A stretch of 47,110 nt of DNA, from positions 1 to 47,110 of the forward strand of contig BAAFSQ010000063.1 of the NCBI GenBank assembly GCA_054661495.1. Direction: 5' to 3'. This DNA is from Zygophlyctis sp. KS116 (lineage: Eukaryota > Chytridiomycota). Position numbers and translations under genes: made by a program. This document shows positions 31,468-44,540 of the stretch, piece after piece. The notes beneath the pieces were generated by a model. It ran no database searches, was not told where the DNA came from, and was given only the letters and a program-made list of their open reading frames with translations. Positions within the stretch are counted from its first letter, which is position 1. The number at the start of each line of letters is the position of its first letter.

Positions 31468-32571
31468 ATGCTTTATACCTTTATCTGTGATCGTTTGATC
31501 TCCCAACAAGATCCAATCAAATTACATATGCATATTCATTCTAAAAGATGGAAGAACTTGATACTCTCTAACCAAGAATTCCAAAAGAAGTCAAGATCTT
31601 CCGGCGTTAATTGTTTAGATTTAGATCATTGCTTTTCTAGTTATCTGATAGCAGGATCGCAAGATTCGTCGTTGGTAATTTATGATCTTGAATCGGACTG
31701 TGAAGTGATTGCTGAATTCGAGAGAGGGAAAGCACATTCTTTAGGAATTAGTGATGTTGGATGGTTTACATTTGATTCTAATATATTTTCTACTGCATCT
31801 AAAGATCAATCTGTAAAAATATGGGACTCAAATACATTGGATAGTGTTATCACATGGAGAATGAACTCATCGGTTAATTGTATAGCTATTCCTAAAAATC
31901 AAGCAACGCCTTTATTAATCGCTGTAGGAATGGATGAAAGAAATATTCGCATGTGTGATTTAAAATCAGGAGCTTCAACTCATACTTTAAAAGGTCATGG
32001 TGGATCGGTTTTGGCTACAGAATGGTCTCCGCATGATCCGAATTTATTAGCTTCCGGTTCTAGTGATGGATATATCAAATATTGGGATATTAGAAAAGCT
32101 TCGCCGTGCTTAAAGTCATTGGATAGTAGTAACGGTGGAGGAATGAAATCTCATAATGGTGCTGTAAAAGGGTTCTGCTTTACTTCTGATGGTCTTCAAT
32201 TAGTAAGCGTTGGGGCAGACAAGGTTATAAGATTGTGGGATGCGTATTGTGGCCTAAGTACAGGAGTCCAAGGGACGTGGAATTATTGTGGTTTATACTC
32301 TTCCATTAAGCCTATTATTACGCATTCTTCTGATACAGCTAAGCCGACCTTGTTTTTACCCAATAACAAACACATCCAAGAGTTTGATTTATTGACCTTG
32401 AATCAATTAAATAATCATGTTGGTCATTATGGGAGAGTAAATTGTATTGCAATGGATAGATTGCGGGTATCATTATATTCTGTAAGTACACTTAGTTTTG
32501 ACAATCAGGGCGGGACTGATAAGGAAATATTAGAATGGAGTGGTGTTAGCTATTGTGGTCAAGCCCTCTAG
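31468..32571 (+). CDS. ERCC8: DNA excision repair protein ERCC8/CSA (WD40)
   Basis: A single exon of 367 aa. Seven WD-type repeats are visible, including SGVNCLDLD, STASKDQSVKIWDSNTL, SHTLKGHGGSVLATEWS-like, ASGSSDGYIKYWDIRKAS and KGFCFTSDGLQLVSVGADKVIRLWD. The N-terminal DRLISQQDP and the block HNGAVKGFCFTSDGL match ERCC8. CSA is the DDB1-bound substrate receptor of the CUL4 ligase in transcription-coupled repair, and CUL4 lies at 14209. It starts 6 bp after the preceding gene, the shortest same-strand gap in the window, so it either shares its transcript or uses a promoter inside that gene. Confidence 0.9.
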   Translation: MLYTFICDRLISQQDPIKLHMHIHSKRWKNLILSNQEFQKKSRSSGVNCLDLDHCFSSYLIAGSQDSSLVIYDLESDCEVIAEFERGKAHSLGISDVGWFTFDSNIFSTASKDQSVKIWDSNTLDSVITWRMNSSVNCIAIPKNQATPLLIAVGMDERNIRMCDLKSGASTHTLKGHGGSVLATEWSPHDPNLLASGSSDGYIKYWDIRKASPCLKSLDSSNGGGMKSHNGAVKGFCFTSDGLQLVSVGADKVIRLWDAYCGLSTGVQGTWNYCGLYSSIKPIITHSSDTAKPTLFLPNNKHIQEFDLLTLNQLNNHVGHYGRVNCIAMDRLRVSLYSVSTLSFDNQGGTDKEILEWSGVSYCGQAL

Positions 32572-32621
32572 TGTAAAATGAATGCCGTCAATCAAAAAGT
32601 CTATCGTAGAGAAAAGCTTGT

Positions 32622-33075
32622 ATGATATCAACAGAACCCAGTCTTTCTTCTCTGAGCATTGGATCTGTAATAGCCTTCAGACGATATGAATCTGGAATAC
32701 AACCATTGATCTCTGTGCATGAGGATACTAGCTTGGGAATGGTATTGATGACTTTAAGGGAAGAAAGAATTCTTTCAGTTCCCGTTTACAAGAATCTTGA
32801 AGGAGGAGGTAAAGAATTCACTGGTATTGTATCTTCCTTTGATATTCTATCGTTTACAGTGTTTCAGCAGATATTTGATATCTTGTATGTTTAACAATCT
32901 AGATCTCATCTGTTAGGGAAAAGGATACTAGAAGAGAGCAGATAAAGTTTCATCTAGATTCTGTGAATCAGGAGAATTCATTCTTTGATACTCCAGTCAA
33001 GAAATTGGTTGGAAGGACCCGTGAATCAGTTGCAGATTGGATGCTCAAGTCTAGTGACTATGTATCATCGCTATT
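32622..33075 (+). repeat. Inverted repeat block shared with CBS copy 1 (arm B)
   Basis: This is the partner of 26266-26719: 454 nt with one mismatch, intron included. The two arms are about 5.9 kb apart in opposite orientation and enclose the pseudogene, DUF4203, enkurin, TMEM68-like and CSA genes. Recombination between them would invert that block. Confidence 0.95.
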
Positions 33076-33736
33076 GTCAATAATGACGCTTGGTGGATAT
33101 CATAGAGTATTAGTGATTGATGAAGAATGTATACGCATGGCATCTGTAGATCAAGATGGTCCAGGCGGAAATGCACCTCCTCCTGACGGATGCTCCATAG
33201 TTGTGTTGACTCAAACAGACATGCTCAAATATTTATCAAAGTTTTTAAATGTGAAATTTGGAGGGATGCCAATATTTCAAGTTTGTCAATTGGCTGGTAA
33301 GCTTGGAGTGATTGATGACTTTGATGTTCCTGAATTTGTAGTCAAATGCTCTGCAGATTCTATGGCATTAGTTGCATATAGGCTAATGTTTTTACATCGC
33401 AAAAATGCTATTGCTATAGTGGATAAGGATGGTCGAATTATATCAAATCTATCTGCTTCTGATCTCCGTGGTCTTCATCGTGGAAATATAGATTCATTAC
33501 TTCTTCCAGTATATGAATTCTTGGAGACAAACAGTAGAGAAAGAAATGGTGGATTATTGCCGGATCAATTAAGAACTGCAAAGCCTGATACTCCTTTAGA
33601 TGAAATTGTTCAAATGATTCTTGACAGTCGCATTCATAGAGTTTGGATTACCAATGACAATGATGAACCTGTTGGTGTAGTCTCAATAACAGATATACTT
33701 AGCCTTTTCACGTCTGTCGGAAAGGTCGAGTTCTGA
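32622..33736 (+). CDS. CBS-domain (tandem Bateman) protein, copy 2
   Basis: Two exons, 32622-32884 and 32917-33736 (intron 32 nt), give 360 aa. It is a paralogue of 25644-26719 with the same domains. The first exon gives an identical 90-residue stretch, and the last ~110 residues are nearly identical. Residues about 140-235 differ in sequence and length; here there is a Gly/Pro insert (DQDGPGGNAPPPDG). The C-terminal few residues also differ. Upstream sequence shows no homology beyond the start codon, so this copy has its own promoter in the 50 bp after CSA, or is co-transcribed. Ligand and partner are unknown. Confidence 0.85.
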
Positions 33737-33748
33737 TTTTGATTTTTT

Positions 33749-35319
33749 ATGTTGCAAGCAGAAGAAAAAGAAGGCTTGCTTGAATTGTTAAAGAATAGCA
33801 AAAATGAACCAGTTCCTGCAATAGTCAAGCAAAAGTTTTATGAGCCAAAGACTGTTTTTTCTTCGGACACTCTGCCTGAAACTCCCCATAAGCGCATGCT
33901 TGAGAGTGTTGAGACAAAGTCTAATGCATATATCAATTCCATGCTTAATGATAATGATAGCTCTATTAGCCGATTCCAACAAGTCAGCTCTTCGTTTATC
34001 ACTGGGTCAATTATTTTGATCAATCTACCTTCCCGAGATGATCTAGTTCTATACAATAAGCAGCTAATCAAAGGTCTTCGGTATCTTTTTGATGCATATT
34101 CAAGTAATATTACAAGCCAGATATTAATCAGATAGAGAATTCTTTTTTTAATTCTCGGGGAAGTCGGTATGATGCATGCACGCTTGATTCAGTGCCTGGA
34201 ATTAGCGAACAACAAAGAAAAGTATTTTTGTCTGTTGTTCTCACTGAAATACCAGTTACTTTTTACCCAAGAGGATATGGATTTACTCCTAAAGAACTAT
34301 TATCGGACAATTGGAGTCAAGGGATACTAGATGGATGGAAATTGTCTTTAGAGCATAATGCATGGGATTCTTTTATTGCTGAAAATAGCTTTGGGAAAGC
34401 TTTAGAAGCGGAAATCATGATAATGTCTCTATACGTCGGAGCGTGTTTACTGAAAAAGGTGAAGGAAGAAGATGGTGGTGTGCATGGGGCATCTTTGCTT
34501 TATGGAAAATGTCATGAATTAATGTGTGGATTGTCATATCTTTTAGGAATTGAGCGACGTATTATGCCTGGACCACTAAGCTCTGGAAAATACCGGTTAA
34601 AGTCTGTACCCGTAAAGGTATCAAGCCCCCCAACCTTATTTTTGGCTCTCAATCCAGATTTTCTTGTCCGATTACTCATCGATATGTCAATACTTCTCGC
34701 TTGGGATGAACCTAGTTTCCCTGAAGCATTGCAAAATATTCATATGTGCCAGAGTTTTCAATCTAGAGTTTGGGATGGGGAATCTCGATACTTCCGCGGT
34801 CAATTTCTAAAGATTGATAAGAAATTGAAAGATTCATATGAAGAATTTGAAAATTGTTTAATGAAATCTTCAAATAATCCTACCTTGGCTGCTGCATGTT
34901 ATCGAGAAATGGCTATGCTTTTGGCAAATGGAACCAAATCTAGATTTTTTACAGTTGGCGAAGTACAAAGATTGATTCAAAAAGCTGATGAACTATCTAA
35001 ACAGGAAGAATTTATATGGCTGAATGGATCAAATGATACTGCAGATCAACTGGATATTTTAAAAAGCGAATTGATCAAACAAGTTTTGCCAGATGAAACA
35101 AAAATTTCAAAGATTCAGTTTATTAATGAAAAGGGGAAATGGGTGTTGAAGCCTCTCCAGATTCTCCAGGAAAGTGGACCAGTCTGTGCGTCATGCTCTT
35201 TTAGCTTGTCATTTATGATGCGATGTTCAAGATGTAAGAATCCAAACTACTTTGTTTGTGGAACTGATTGTCAAAAAAAGGATTGGGAGTCTCATAAGAT
35301 TAATTGTCTAAAGAAATAA
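33749..35319 (+). CDS. MYND zinc-finger protein, uncharacterised
   Basis: Two exons, 33749-34103 and 34136-35319 (intron 32 nt), give 512 aa. A C-terminal MYND finger (about residues 468-511) shows [18 protein letters not shown] and HKINC, the complete Cys/His pattern. The preceding ~400 residues are alpha-helical looking without a SET domain, so this is not a SMYD methyltransferase. MYND fingers mediate protein-protein contacts. A Ser-rich N-terminus ([13 protein letters not shown]) could be phosphorylated. No orthologue is recognised. It begins 12 bp after CBS copy 2. Confidence 0.75.
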
Positions 35320-35371
35320 AAGAAAAATAAATTATTTTGATTATCGGAACTCTTTGAGTTTAAAGCCGCAA

Positions 35372-36524
<1,153 letters not shown>

Positions 36525-36559
36525 AAACATCAGTGGCGTGGTGGCGTTTTATTTTTAGA

Positions 36560-38349
36560 ATGAGTGATAATGGCAGGAAGAGACCCCAGCCTCCTCCAAT
36601 GCATGAGGCATACACATCTAGGCCTCATACTCCAGATCAGCCTCCTGCAATGTCTGATCGGCCATTGCCACATCTGATTCCTCCTCCCCGAGCAGAAGTT
36701 TGGGATGGGAATGGTCAATATGATCCTAGAGGTAATTTAGCAGTCTAAAAGGTTAGAAGTTAAACCATCTCAGATTCCGAGAAATGTCAATCCAGTCCAA
36801 GGAAATCCCTATCATGATATCTTTGGAGCTGATTCAGATGATGTATTTCATTATCAGGACTCATCATTTGATTACTCTCGTCCTGATGTACAATATGAAG
36901 TCCCTGATAAGGCTAAATATAATTACTCAAATGAATCATCCAGTTCCTCAACGCCCCCTCCAAATCAGTCGCTTGCCGAAGACAATGGAATTCGTACGAA
37001 TTTGGGAAATACTTCATTTCTGATGGCTGTTTTATCAGAATTATGGTTGTTCAACATATTCTTCATTTTAGGAGGTACATTTATGATGACATTTTATGTT
37101 CCTCAATTTTATGTGGACTATGAATTATGGAATGTTACTTGCTATTGGAAATTAAGTAAGTTTTGCGGCATCTAAAAAGTAGCTTGGATCTTTCCTCTTC
37201 CTTACACAATTGTTTGCTTTATTGGACTTGCACTTCCTTTCAGAACACCAAAGTTTATATACTCTGATTCATTACCGAGAAGAAGATGTGACAATTTGTA
37301 CATTCTGACTGTAACAAAAGGTGATAACAAGGAGGTAAATAAGAGAAATTTTTATTATTTAGGCTGTTTATAGATCTTGGAATGCTCATAAACATCTTGA
37401 AAAGCTCCATCCTTCTATAAGAGTTCATGTTCTTACAGATGCCCCATATTATTTCGATAATATCAATTGTTATGCATGCCCAACTGATTTTAGTACTGCT
37501 AATTCTCTGTATAAGGCAAGAGCTCTTGAATGGTATCGTCAAACTATGCGGTTTACAGAATATGATTGGATTCTTCATTTAGATGAAGAATCTGTAATTG
37601 ATGATGAATCAATCAAGAGAGTATTGGAATTTATATGGTATGAACCAGCATACCATTGGGGACAAGGTGTCATTCTTTACAATCAGTATCGATACTTTAC
37701 CAATTGGTTTTTTACTGTTGCTGATGCTATTCGTGTTGGTGATGATTTGTCTCGATTCCATTTACAATATACTTACTTTCATAATCCCATATTTGGTGCT
37801 CATGGTTCATTCCTGTTGACTAATGGTATTGTGGAAAATTCTATTACTTGGGATTTGGGATCTCTTACTGAAGATTATCAATTTGCAATGCATGCTTGGT
37901 CTCTAGGATACAGATGTGGAAAAGTTCCAGCCTTGGTTAGGGAGCAATCTCCTATAGACTTGATTGGTTTCTTGAAACAACGACGTCGATGGTATGTTGG
38001 TATTAGAAGACTTCCCCAATTATTACCAAAAATTTGGGCCTTTTTCTGGACTCTTGGAACTCTTTCTCTTTATGGAACAATTGCATCGGTTGTTGTAGGA
38101 TTCTTTGTCCCACTAGGAACTCCCAGATGGTTTGGTTTCTTGAAGGATTTTTCATTTATGACTTTTATTTACCTGTACTTCCTTGGAGTTTTCATTCAAG
38201 ATATTGATAAGGGTAAGAACCCACTCATAGTACTGTTGCGTATTCCGTTTACGATTATAGTTCAATTTGCAGCTGTTATAATGGAGGCGATGGCTGTTAT
38301 GTATGGACTCATATTACCGCCTGTCGGATTTGATGTTATCAAGAAATAA
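36560..38349 (+). CDS. GT2 glycosyltransferase, egghead/BRE-3-like
   Basis: Four exons, 36560-36731, 36757-37155, 37180-37334 and 37363-38349 (introns 25, 24 and 28 nt), give 570 aa. A Pro-rich cytosolic N-terminus of about 150 residues precedes two membrane helices. The GT2 catalytic domain has HLDEESVI (metal site), GQGVILYNQYRY, GAHGSFLL, LTEDYQFAMHA and KQRRRWYVG; three or four membrane helices follow. The motif order matches the Drosophila egghead and C. elegans BRE-3 mannosyltransferases that extend glycosphingolipids. The donor and acceptor here are not proven. It lies between GDP-fucose synthase and BBS5 on the same strand with 35- and 18-bp gaps. Confidence 0.82.
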
Positions 38350-38367
38350 TGATTTTTCATTTAACTA

Positions 38368-39490
38368 ATGAGCGAAAGAATTACAAGTTTGTCCGATTGG
38401 GTCACTGACACTTTCCGCTTGCGCTTCTCACCGCCTTCTTATTGGGCACATTGTGAAATAAGGTTTGACATTGCGCATGGGCTGCTTAGTCTTCGTCCTG
38501 GGGAAGATATTATTAAATATTACAATGAAGTCATAGATACAAAAGGAAACAATACTATGATAGGCTCTTTTTGGGTTACAAATATGAGGTTACTATGGTT
38601 TATGCCGAGCAAGAGCCTAAACTTAAGGTAATGATAGAGCAAGTCATGATAGTATTGGATGGTCAACTGTGACAAACGTTTTCAAAGCAAAAGCCCATGC
38701 ATCATCTGTTGTCATTTTGGCTTCATATAAAACCAATTATGAATTTATTTTCACCTGCCAACAGGAGGATTTCACAGATGTTTTGACTTCAGTATTCAAG
38801 GCCTACACAAAATCACAGCCATATCGTGAAACCATTTTACGTTCATCTAATTTAATGTCGAAAGGGGAAGTAATGATTATGAAAAATGAAACAGCATTTG
38901 AAAAGATCTTGGGAGTTTTTCATTTATCAGGTGAAGCTGGAACGATCGGAAACCTTGTAATTACCAGTGTCCGATTGGTTTGGTACACTTCTGATTCTTT
39001 TTCAAATTTAAACATTCCTTACCTGCAAATTGTAAGATTTATTTCATACTTCCCATAGACTAAAATTGAATTACAAAAATCTAAATATGGAGAAGTTTTG
39101 GTGATCCATGTCCAAACACTTACAAAAACATACATGTTTGGTTTTAGAATTGATCCCTTAGAAAAATTAAGACAATTAGAAACACAGATTAGTAATCTTT
39201 GGCGTATTTATCATGATAAGCCAATTTTCGGAGTGGAAGTCGAGGAACAAGAGGTAAATCTGAATAATTAAGTAATATAGTTGAATGTATCAGTATCTGA
39301 AGGGATGGTTCAAAGTTTTGATGACATGCAACTCAATGCTTTAGACCCAGAAGGCCATGTCACCTCTTCTAACGATAAAGTGGATTTTCCACCATCGAAT
39401 GAAATTGTATATAATGATTATTTGGGATTAGCTATACAAAAGATTCACGAAGAAACAACAGTTAAATGTATTTGGGAAGAATCATTCTAG
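38368..39490 (+). CDS. BBS5: BBSome subunit BBS5
   Basis: Four exons, 38368-38627, 38653-39031, 39059-39253 and 39281-39490 (introns 25, 27 and 27 nt), give 347 aa, close to human BBS5 (341). Two PH-like DM16 repeats are seen: first LRPGEDIIKYYNEVIDTKGNN with WVTNMRLLWF, second GVFHLSGEAGTIGNLVITSVRLVW with IPYLQITKIELQKSKYG. FRIDPLEKL and KPIFGVEVE are family-specific, and the C-terminus YLGLAIQKI aligns with the family end. BBS5 binds phosphoinositides and is part of the BBSome, the ciliary cargo adaptor. Its stop overlaps the convergent secreted-protein gene by 9 bp. Confidence 0.94.
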
Positions 39491-40231
39491 CATTAAAGTA
39501 GTCTTTGCAATATTTTCAAGACTTAATGCTCGAATCAGTGCAGCTTCTAATCGCACATAAAAGACTTTGATTGACCGTTTTTGAATGTCTCTTTTAAAGA
39601 AAATCGGAGAATGCCTAGAAGCCACATTATTTATCACTAGCCTCCACCCAAAGATTAACTTGTCTTTAGTAGAAGCAGTTGGGTTATTTTTACTGAAATC
39701 AATTAGATATTCTACCAACTGTTTCTGCAAGATTTTTTCATCTGATCTTTTTCGAATTCTAATAGTTCCCAGTCTTGAAGTAATTGCTTTTCCTGTACGC
39801 TTTAGAAACCCAGATACTTTTTTAAAAAGAGCATCTCTATTACTAGCAGCATCTGGATTTTGAATAAATCTCTTTGATTTTATAGTTGGATTGGTCAATA
39901 TCCAAATAACAACAGGCTTATACAGGTACAGCACCTCGTTAGCTATCTGAATCAACTCTGATCGGGCTGATTTGAATGCTGATAGAGACATTCCGATTTG
40001 TGAATTCATAAACATTTTCCCAGAATCTGCAAACTGAGGATTAGATTTTATTACTTTCTCATAAGCAGTCTGATCAATGGCATTTTGAACCTCTGTCTTT
40101 ATAGTATCAAGCAGTCTTTCCAGAATTCCAGTCTTTTCCAAGGCATTCACCTGTACATTTTCAATCAGGTCTGCCAAAGACATTGATACAAGCAATGAAA
40201 GGAAGATGTACATAAGAAGACGATTGGACAT
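39482..40231 (-). CDS. Predicted secreted protein with dibasic sites
   Basis: A single exon of 249 aa. A strong signal peptide (about residues 1-20, MYIFLSLLVSMSLA) precedes a helical, Lys/Ser-rich body without further membrane segments. Several dibasic sites that fungal Kex2-type proteases cut are present: FLKR, IRKRSDEK, FFKRDIQKRS. No Cys-rich pattern or known family is recognised. It could be a processed propeptide, a secreted effector or a surface protein. The last 9 nt overlap the BBS5 stop region on the other strand. Confidence 0.65.
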   Translation of the reverse strand: MSNRLLMYIFLSLLVSMSLADLIENVQVNALEKTGILERLLDTIKTEVQNAIDQTAYEKVIKSNPQFADSGKMFMNSQIGMSLSAFKSARSELIQIANEVLYLYKPVVIWILTNPTIKSKRFIQNPDAASNRDALFKKVSGFLKRTGKAITSRLGTIRIRKRSDEKILQKQLVEYLIDFSKNNPTASTKDKLIFGWRLVINNVASRHSPIFFKRDIQKRSIKVFYVRLEAALIRALSLENIAKTTLMLE

Positions 40232-40485
40232 ATTTAATTTTTAATCACCCTTACGTTTCAGAACTGAGATTTGTAATAGCGGCAATATTAGGCGTTCTCA
40301 AAGCCGCAATCCATGTTGAATTGGAAATCTAATAGATTATTTTAGTACGTAGAGAGTACTTGTTGACCTGTTATGTCCGAAAGGATCGCCCAGGGGTTTC
40401 GACGCAATAAAGGCGATTACCCACCATCTAATTATCTATTGAAAACGTAAGATCTTTAAACATTTTATTGTTTTAATCAGATTCA
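40232..40485. other. Intergenic region, secreted protein/CAND1
   Basis: 254 bp between the secreted-protein start and the CAND1 stop. It must hold the promoter of the secreted gene and the CAND1 3' end. It is less AT-rich than most gaps (for example around 40375-40425). I found no tRNA fold and no ORF worth reporting. Confidence 0.4.
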
Positions 40486-43400
40486 TTATATGTCCATGTA
40501 ATCCATAGTTTTAGCTATTGAACTTGTACTCTGTTCCATTTCAACATTTCCAAAAGTGTCTTCCAGGAAGCTACTAGAGCTGCGTGTCTCTTGTAAGAAG
40601 GAAGAGAATTTAGAATTATCCAATTTAGATAGAATGAAACATGTTCGAGCTGCAGCACGTGCTAGTTCTTTGCTTCTTTCAATTTCTAATTTTACAGCAT
40701 TTGCCTTTTGTTTGAACAATAATGTTTCCTTTAGAGGAGCGATTAATTCTTCCAGTCTATAAGAAAGTAAAGTAGGACTTGTACGAGCTAATTGTTGAAG
40801 TATCATAAAGTTGACTGTCTTGATCTCATGAGAGTCATCTGAGATTCCTTTAATGACATGGTCTAAAAGAGTCTTGACATCAATTGTAGAGATGTAGGAT
40901 TCAATCAAAGCATAGAGACAATCATAAGCAGTCTATATATAAGACTTTTTTGTTTTACCTTTCTGGACTCTAAACCGTTATCAACCTTGTGCTTAAAAGG
41001 TCCCATTTCAACATAACTAATGTGACTTTCCTAAAACATGAGTTCTTGAAATATTACGTTGACAACCGTTGCTTGATAAATTAAAGGAAGAAGCTCCTCT
41101 AATAAGGGTTCAATCAAACTGGGTTTATGATGAACAGCAGATATGACCATTGAAAGCGCAGCCTTTTGTACAGACTTTTTAATTACATAAAATAATTAGT
41201 ACCTGGTCAGAATCGCCGATAGCAAATATAAAATCTCGTAAAAGAGGAGCCAGGATTATATCAAATTCATTGTGTTGGTTTGATAGATCAGTGAAAGTAT
41301 GTCTCAGGCAAATTAAAGCAGTTGACCTAGTGTTCGAATTTCCAGAGTTTAGCTGTAATCTGAGCAGAGGTAAATAAGCTCGTGGATCAAACTGTGATAA
41401 TCTACTCAAACATTCAGCAATAGCATTCCGAATAGTTTCTTGCTGAACCGCTTCGGTATTCAGAAATAGAATATTCCAAATATCTGTTGCAATGTGTTTA
41501 AGATGTGCAGATGCTGAATTTATCGACAGTCTTACGATCACCTCTTTCAGCGTGATAAACAGTAAAAACTTCTGATCAATATTTTTTTGAATTAAGTCAA
41601 TAATTTTCGGAAGGCTCTTTTCAACGTTTCCAAATGATATACTCCCCAAAGCAAATGCCGCAGCGAATTTAACTTCCTCTGTTGTCTCAGATTTAAAGAC
41701 GCTGAATACATCTTCAAATAGTGAAGAAAACTCAATTGAAAGATCGCTTAAGTTAGAATAATGAATATTACATTAGAGATCCAATCTCCCCTAGTGTCAG
41801 AAGAATAAAATGTTTCTGCGCCGCCGACACATCAGAAATCATGTTGATTTTAATTGCGCAATAGCTTAATGCATTTTGTTTTCCCGCATTGAAGCAGATG
41901 TCAGCAATACATTTAGATGCTATTATGTGCGACTATTTGTTCATGTATAACCAAATTTACCGTTTTAGAGTATTTTTCCTCATGCATAATTTTATCCAGG
42001 GCATTTAAGCAGAAGTCTACTTCTACTGGACCACTACTGACAGTGAGAGCATTCCAAAATTCTTTTAAAGTATCCAGATTCAGCAAATGAGGATTAAATT
42101 CAATAGAATTTATAATTTTAGGCACATAGTCTGACTTGATGTAGTTCATTGCCAAAGCCCTGGGGCTTGAAACTCTTATGATAATAGTTACAACAGATAA
42201 TGCTAGCGTGAATATTTGAATATCCATTTCCTCCAATAAATGTCTTAGATCGCTCAACATTTTTAAAGGGTCTATAATCGTGTTGTATCTTTTTAACAGA
42301 GAGAGGCAACATTGAAGAGATTGTATCAATAATGGACGATGAGATTTTCTAAAAAATGTTGAAATTTCATCTAATATGGCCGACAAATCCGCTGAAAAAT
42401 CTACATGACTTTGATCTAGGCTTATTGATACTTCCTTAATGAATACTAACGCTGATATTCGATAAGATTCGTTATGCAATCGATTCAAAATAAAAGGTAG
42501 GAGTTCTTGACTTACTGAATCCGATGGAATTATATCCGTAGCATGACATAAAACTGTACTTAGACAGGATATCGCTATCATTTGTTTGAAAAATATTACC
42601 TTGTTCACGTACGGCCAAATCTGCCTCTACATCAGTGCTCTTTTTAAGAACAAATGCATATATATTTTTTAAATGCTCAGCAACACTTGAATCTATCTGG
42701 CAGACGCCCACTACGGGTCGCACAACCTTTATGATCAATTTGATTACAATCAAAGCCTCTAAATATTAGATATCAATTTACCTTTAGCGTTATTACTAAA
42801 CTTATCATTTGCGGCCTCTAACAGAAATTGAAGAAGTTTTTTTAGATGAGGAAGTAAACTTGCAGATGAGAATGATTGAAAGAGAGACTTCATAAATTCT
42901 AACATTTCATATCTTAAATTTGAACTAGATCCAATCGAAGAATTTAAGGATGCTTCAAAATAGGTAATAATCTTATCCATTTCAGGTTCTAAAGCGCCAG
43001 GAATAACATTTGCGATTTCCTTCAAAAGACAATAATTAAATACAGCAGTCTCAGATAATTTCTGTTGAAACTGTCGTTGAATCTGTTTACATAATTTAGG
43101 CACATAACTGATCAGCTGGTCTCTTGTACTATACATTATTTCTGATTACTATATTACTCGCCAAAAGGCCCAGCATCTCGAACATCATATCTCATTTTCT
43201 TCACTTCCCGGCTAATATTCAATTTTTTGGAGATTCCCTTATTGTTTACATTAGCCAAGACACAAGTCTGTTTTACCAGTGCTGTAAAAGCCAAAATAAT
43301 TTCCACTCTGACAGATTCTATTCTTTCTTTGAATCGATTCAGCAGAATAGGCGCTGCTTTAACATAAAATTCACTCAAGTATTCTTTTCGTGTTGAAAAT

Positions 43401-44540
43401 AGAGAAATTAGCAATCGCGCAGCTGCTTTTCTGGTTTTCCAGCTCATATCATCCTCATCAGAATATCCCTCTTCCTTTTTTTTAACTCTAAAATTTATAC
43501 ATCTTCCTCTTGTTCAGTATCCTCAGTAATTCCTTGATCATCATCTAAATCCATCCCATTTTCTTCATCTTCCTCATCTTGATAATTTGGATCATAAGCT
43601 ACACAATACAAGCTTGTTTCCAAAATATCCAAAAGATGTGTACTTACTTCTGAAGGACATTGAAGAGTCCAAAATTCAATAGTCTAAATTATAAATCTAT
43701 AAAATAATACCTGTAAACAATACTCAGATATTTCATCATCATCATTATCCTTTCTCAATTTCAGAATTAAATCTATCCAATCGTGAAGAAAAGGCCCAAT
43801 CCTTGATCCCGATGACTTACTAATCCCAGCTAATCCATACACAAATGTTTTAATAATTTCCAAATTTGAAGAATCCACTAGCACATTTCTAATATTATCT
43901 ATAAGAGTTTTAAAAGCACTATCTGACAAATGACAACTTAGATTAGCTAATGCACCACAAGCTCTCTTTTTAACCGCTTGCCTTGGATGACTTTCAATCA
44001 GTGTCCATAAAGCCCCTTGACATCCTGCCAATTGCGTTTCAGCCAATTCTTCAATCTGTGAAAAACTGGAAAGAATTTTAGATAAAATATCCAATGCATC
44101 TAAGATCTGATCTACTGAAGAATTTTTCTACTTATTATTCAAAATTATGATACATTTCCCAATAAAACTACCAGTCTAGGAAAAACACGTTTCATATAAC
44201 TAGAAAAAGACTGTGAACATTCCAATATTATCGTCTTTAAAGCTATTCCAGCAACCACACCTTCACTACTAGAATCTGCAATCATTTCCAAAAGCCGATC
44301 AAGTACTTCTAATGCGTACTCGTCGTTTAACTTTGTAAATAAAACACTTATACTACAATTGAGTAAAGATTCCTACCATTTAATTGCAACATTTTGGACA
44401 GAGGAATTTTTATCACTCAAGCATTTTACAACAGCCGTTAAACATTTTTTCTGCAAATGATTATCCAAATTATTCCTTGATAAATCATTGATCAGATCAT
44501 TTAACGCCATAAATCTAAAGTCTGCGTCTGCAGATGACAT
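40486..44540 (-). CDS. CAND1: Cullin-associated NEDD8-dissociated protein CAND1
   Basis: Thirteen exons, 44540-44377, 44352-44154, 44127-43711, 43683-43501, 43474-43158, 43128-42782, 42758-42600, 42574-41961, 41932-41772, 41746-41203, 41174-41058, 41030-40959 and 40932-40486, give 1246 aa (human 1230). The twelve introns are 23-29 nt. It is a HEAT-repeat solenoid that exchanges substrate receptors on un-neddylated cullins. Landmarks are DFRFMALNDLI at the N-terminus, the acidic loop (EEDEENGMDLDDD) followed by DEDDMSWKTRKAAARLL, REQAISCLSTVL, FALGSISFGN, HKPSLIEPLLEELLPLIY, YVEMGPFKHKVDNGLESRK and KANAVKLEIE near the end. It regulates CRLs including the CUL4 ligase encoded at 14209. Confidence 0.95.

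Noticed and set aside
32889-32902. A 14-nt intron in the CBS genes
   Set aside because: The 32-nt choice at 32885-32916 (and 26456-26425) also keeps frame, has a better donor GTATGT, and is within the observed range.
40339-40430. tRNA or small structured RNA between the secreted protein and CAND1
   Set aside because: The region is relatively GC-rich, but I could not form an acceptor stem or a GTTCRA T-loop with proper spacing on either strand.
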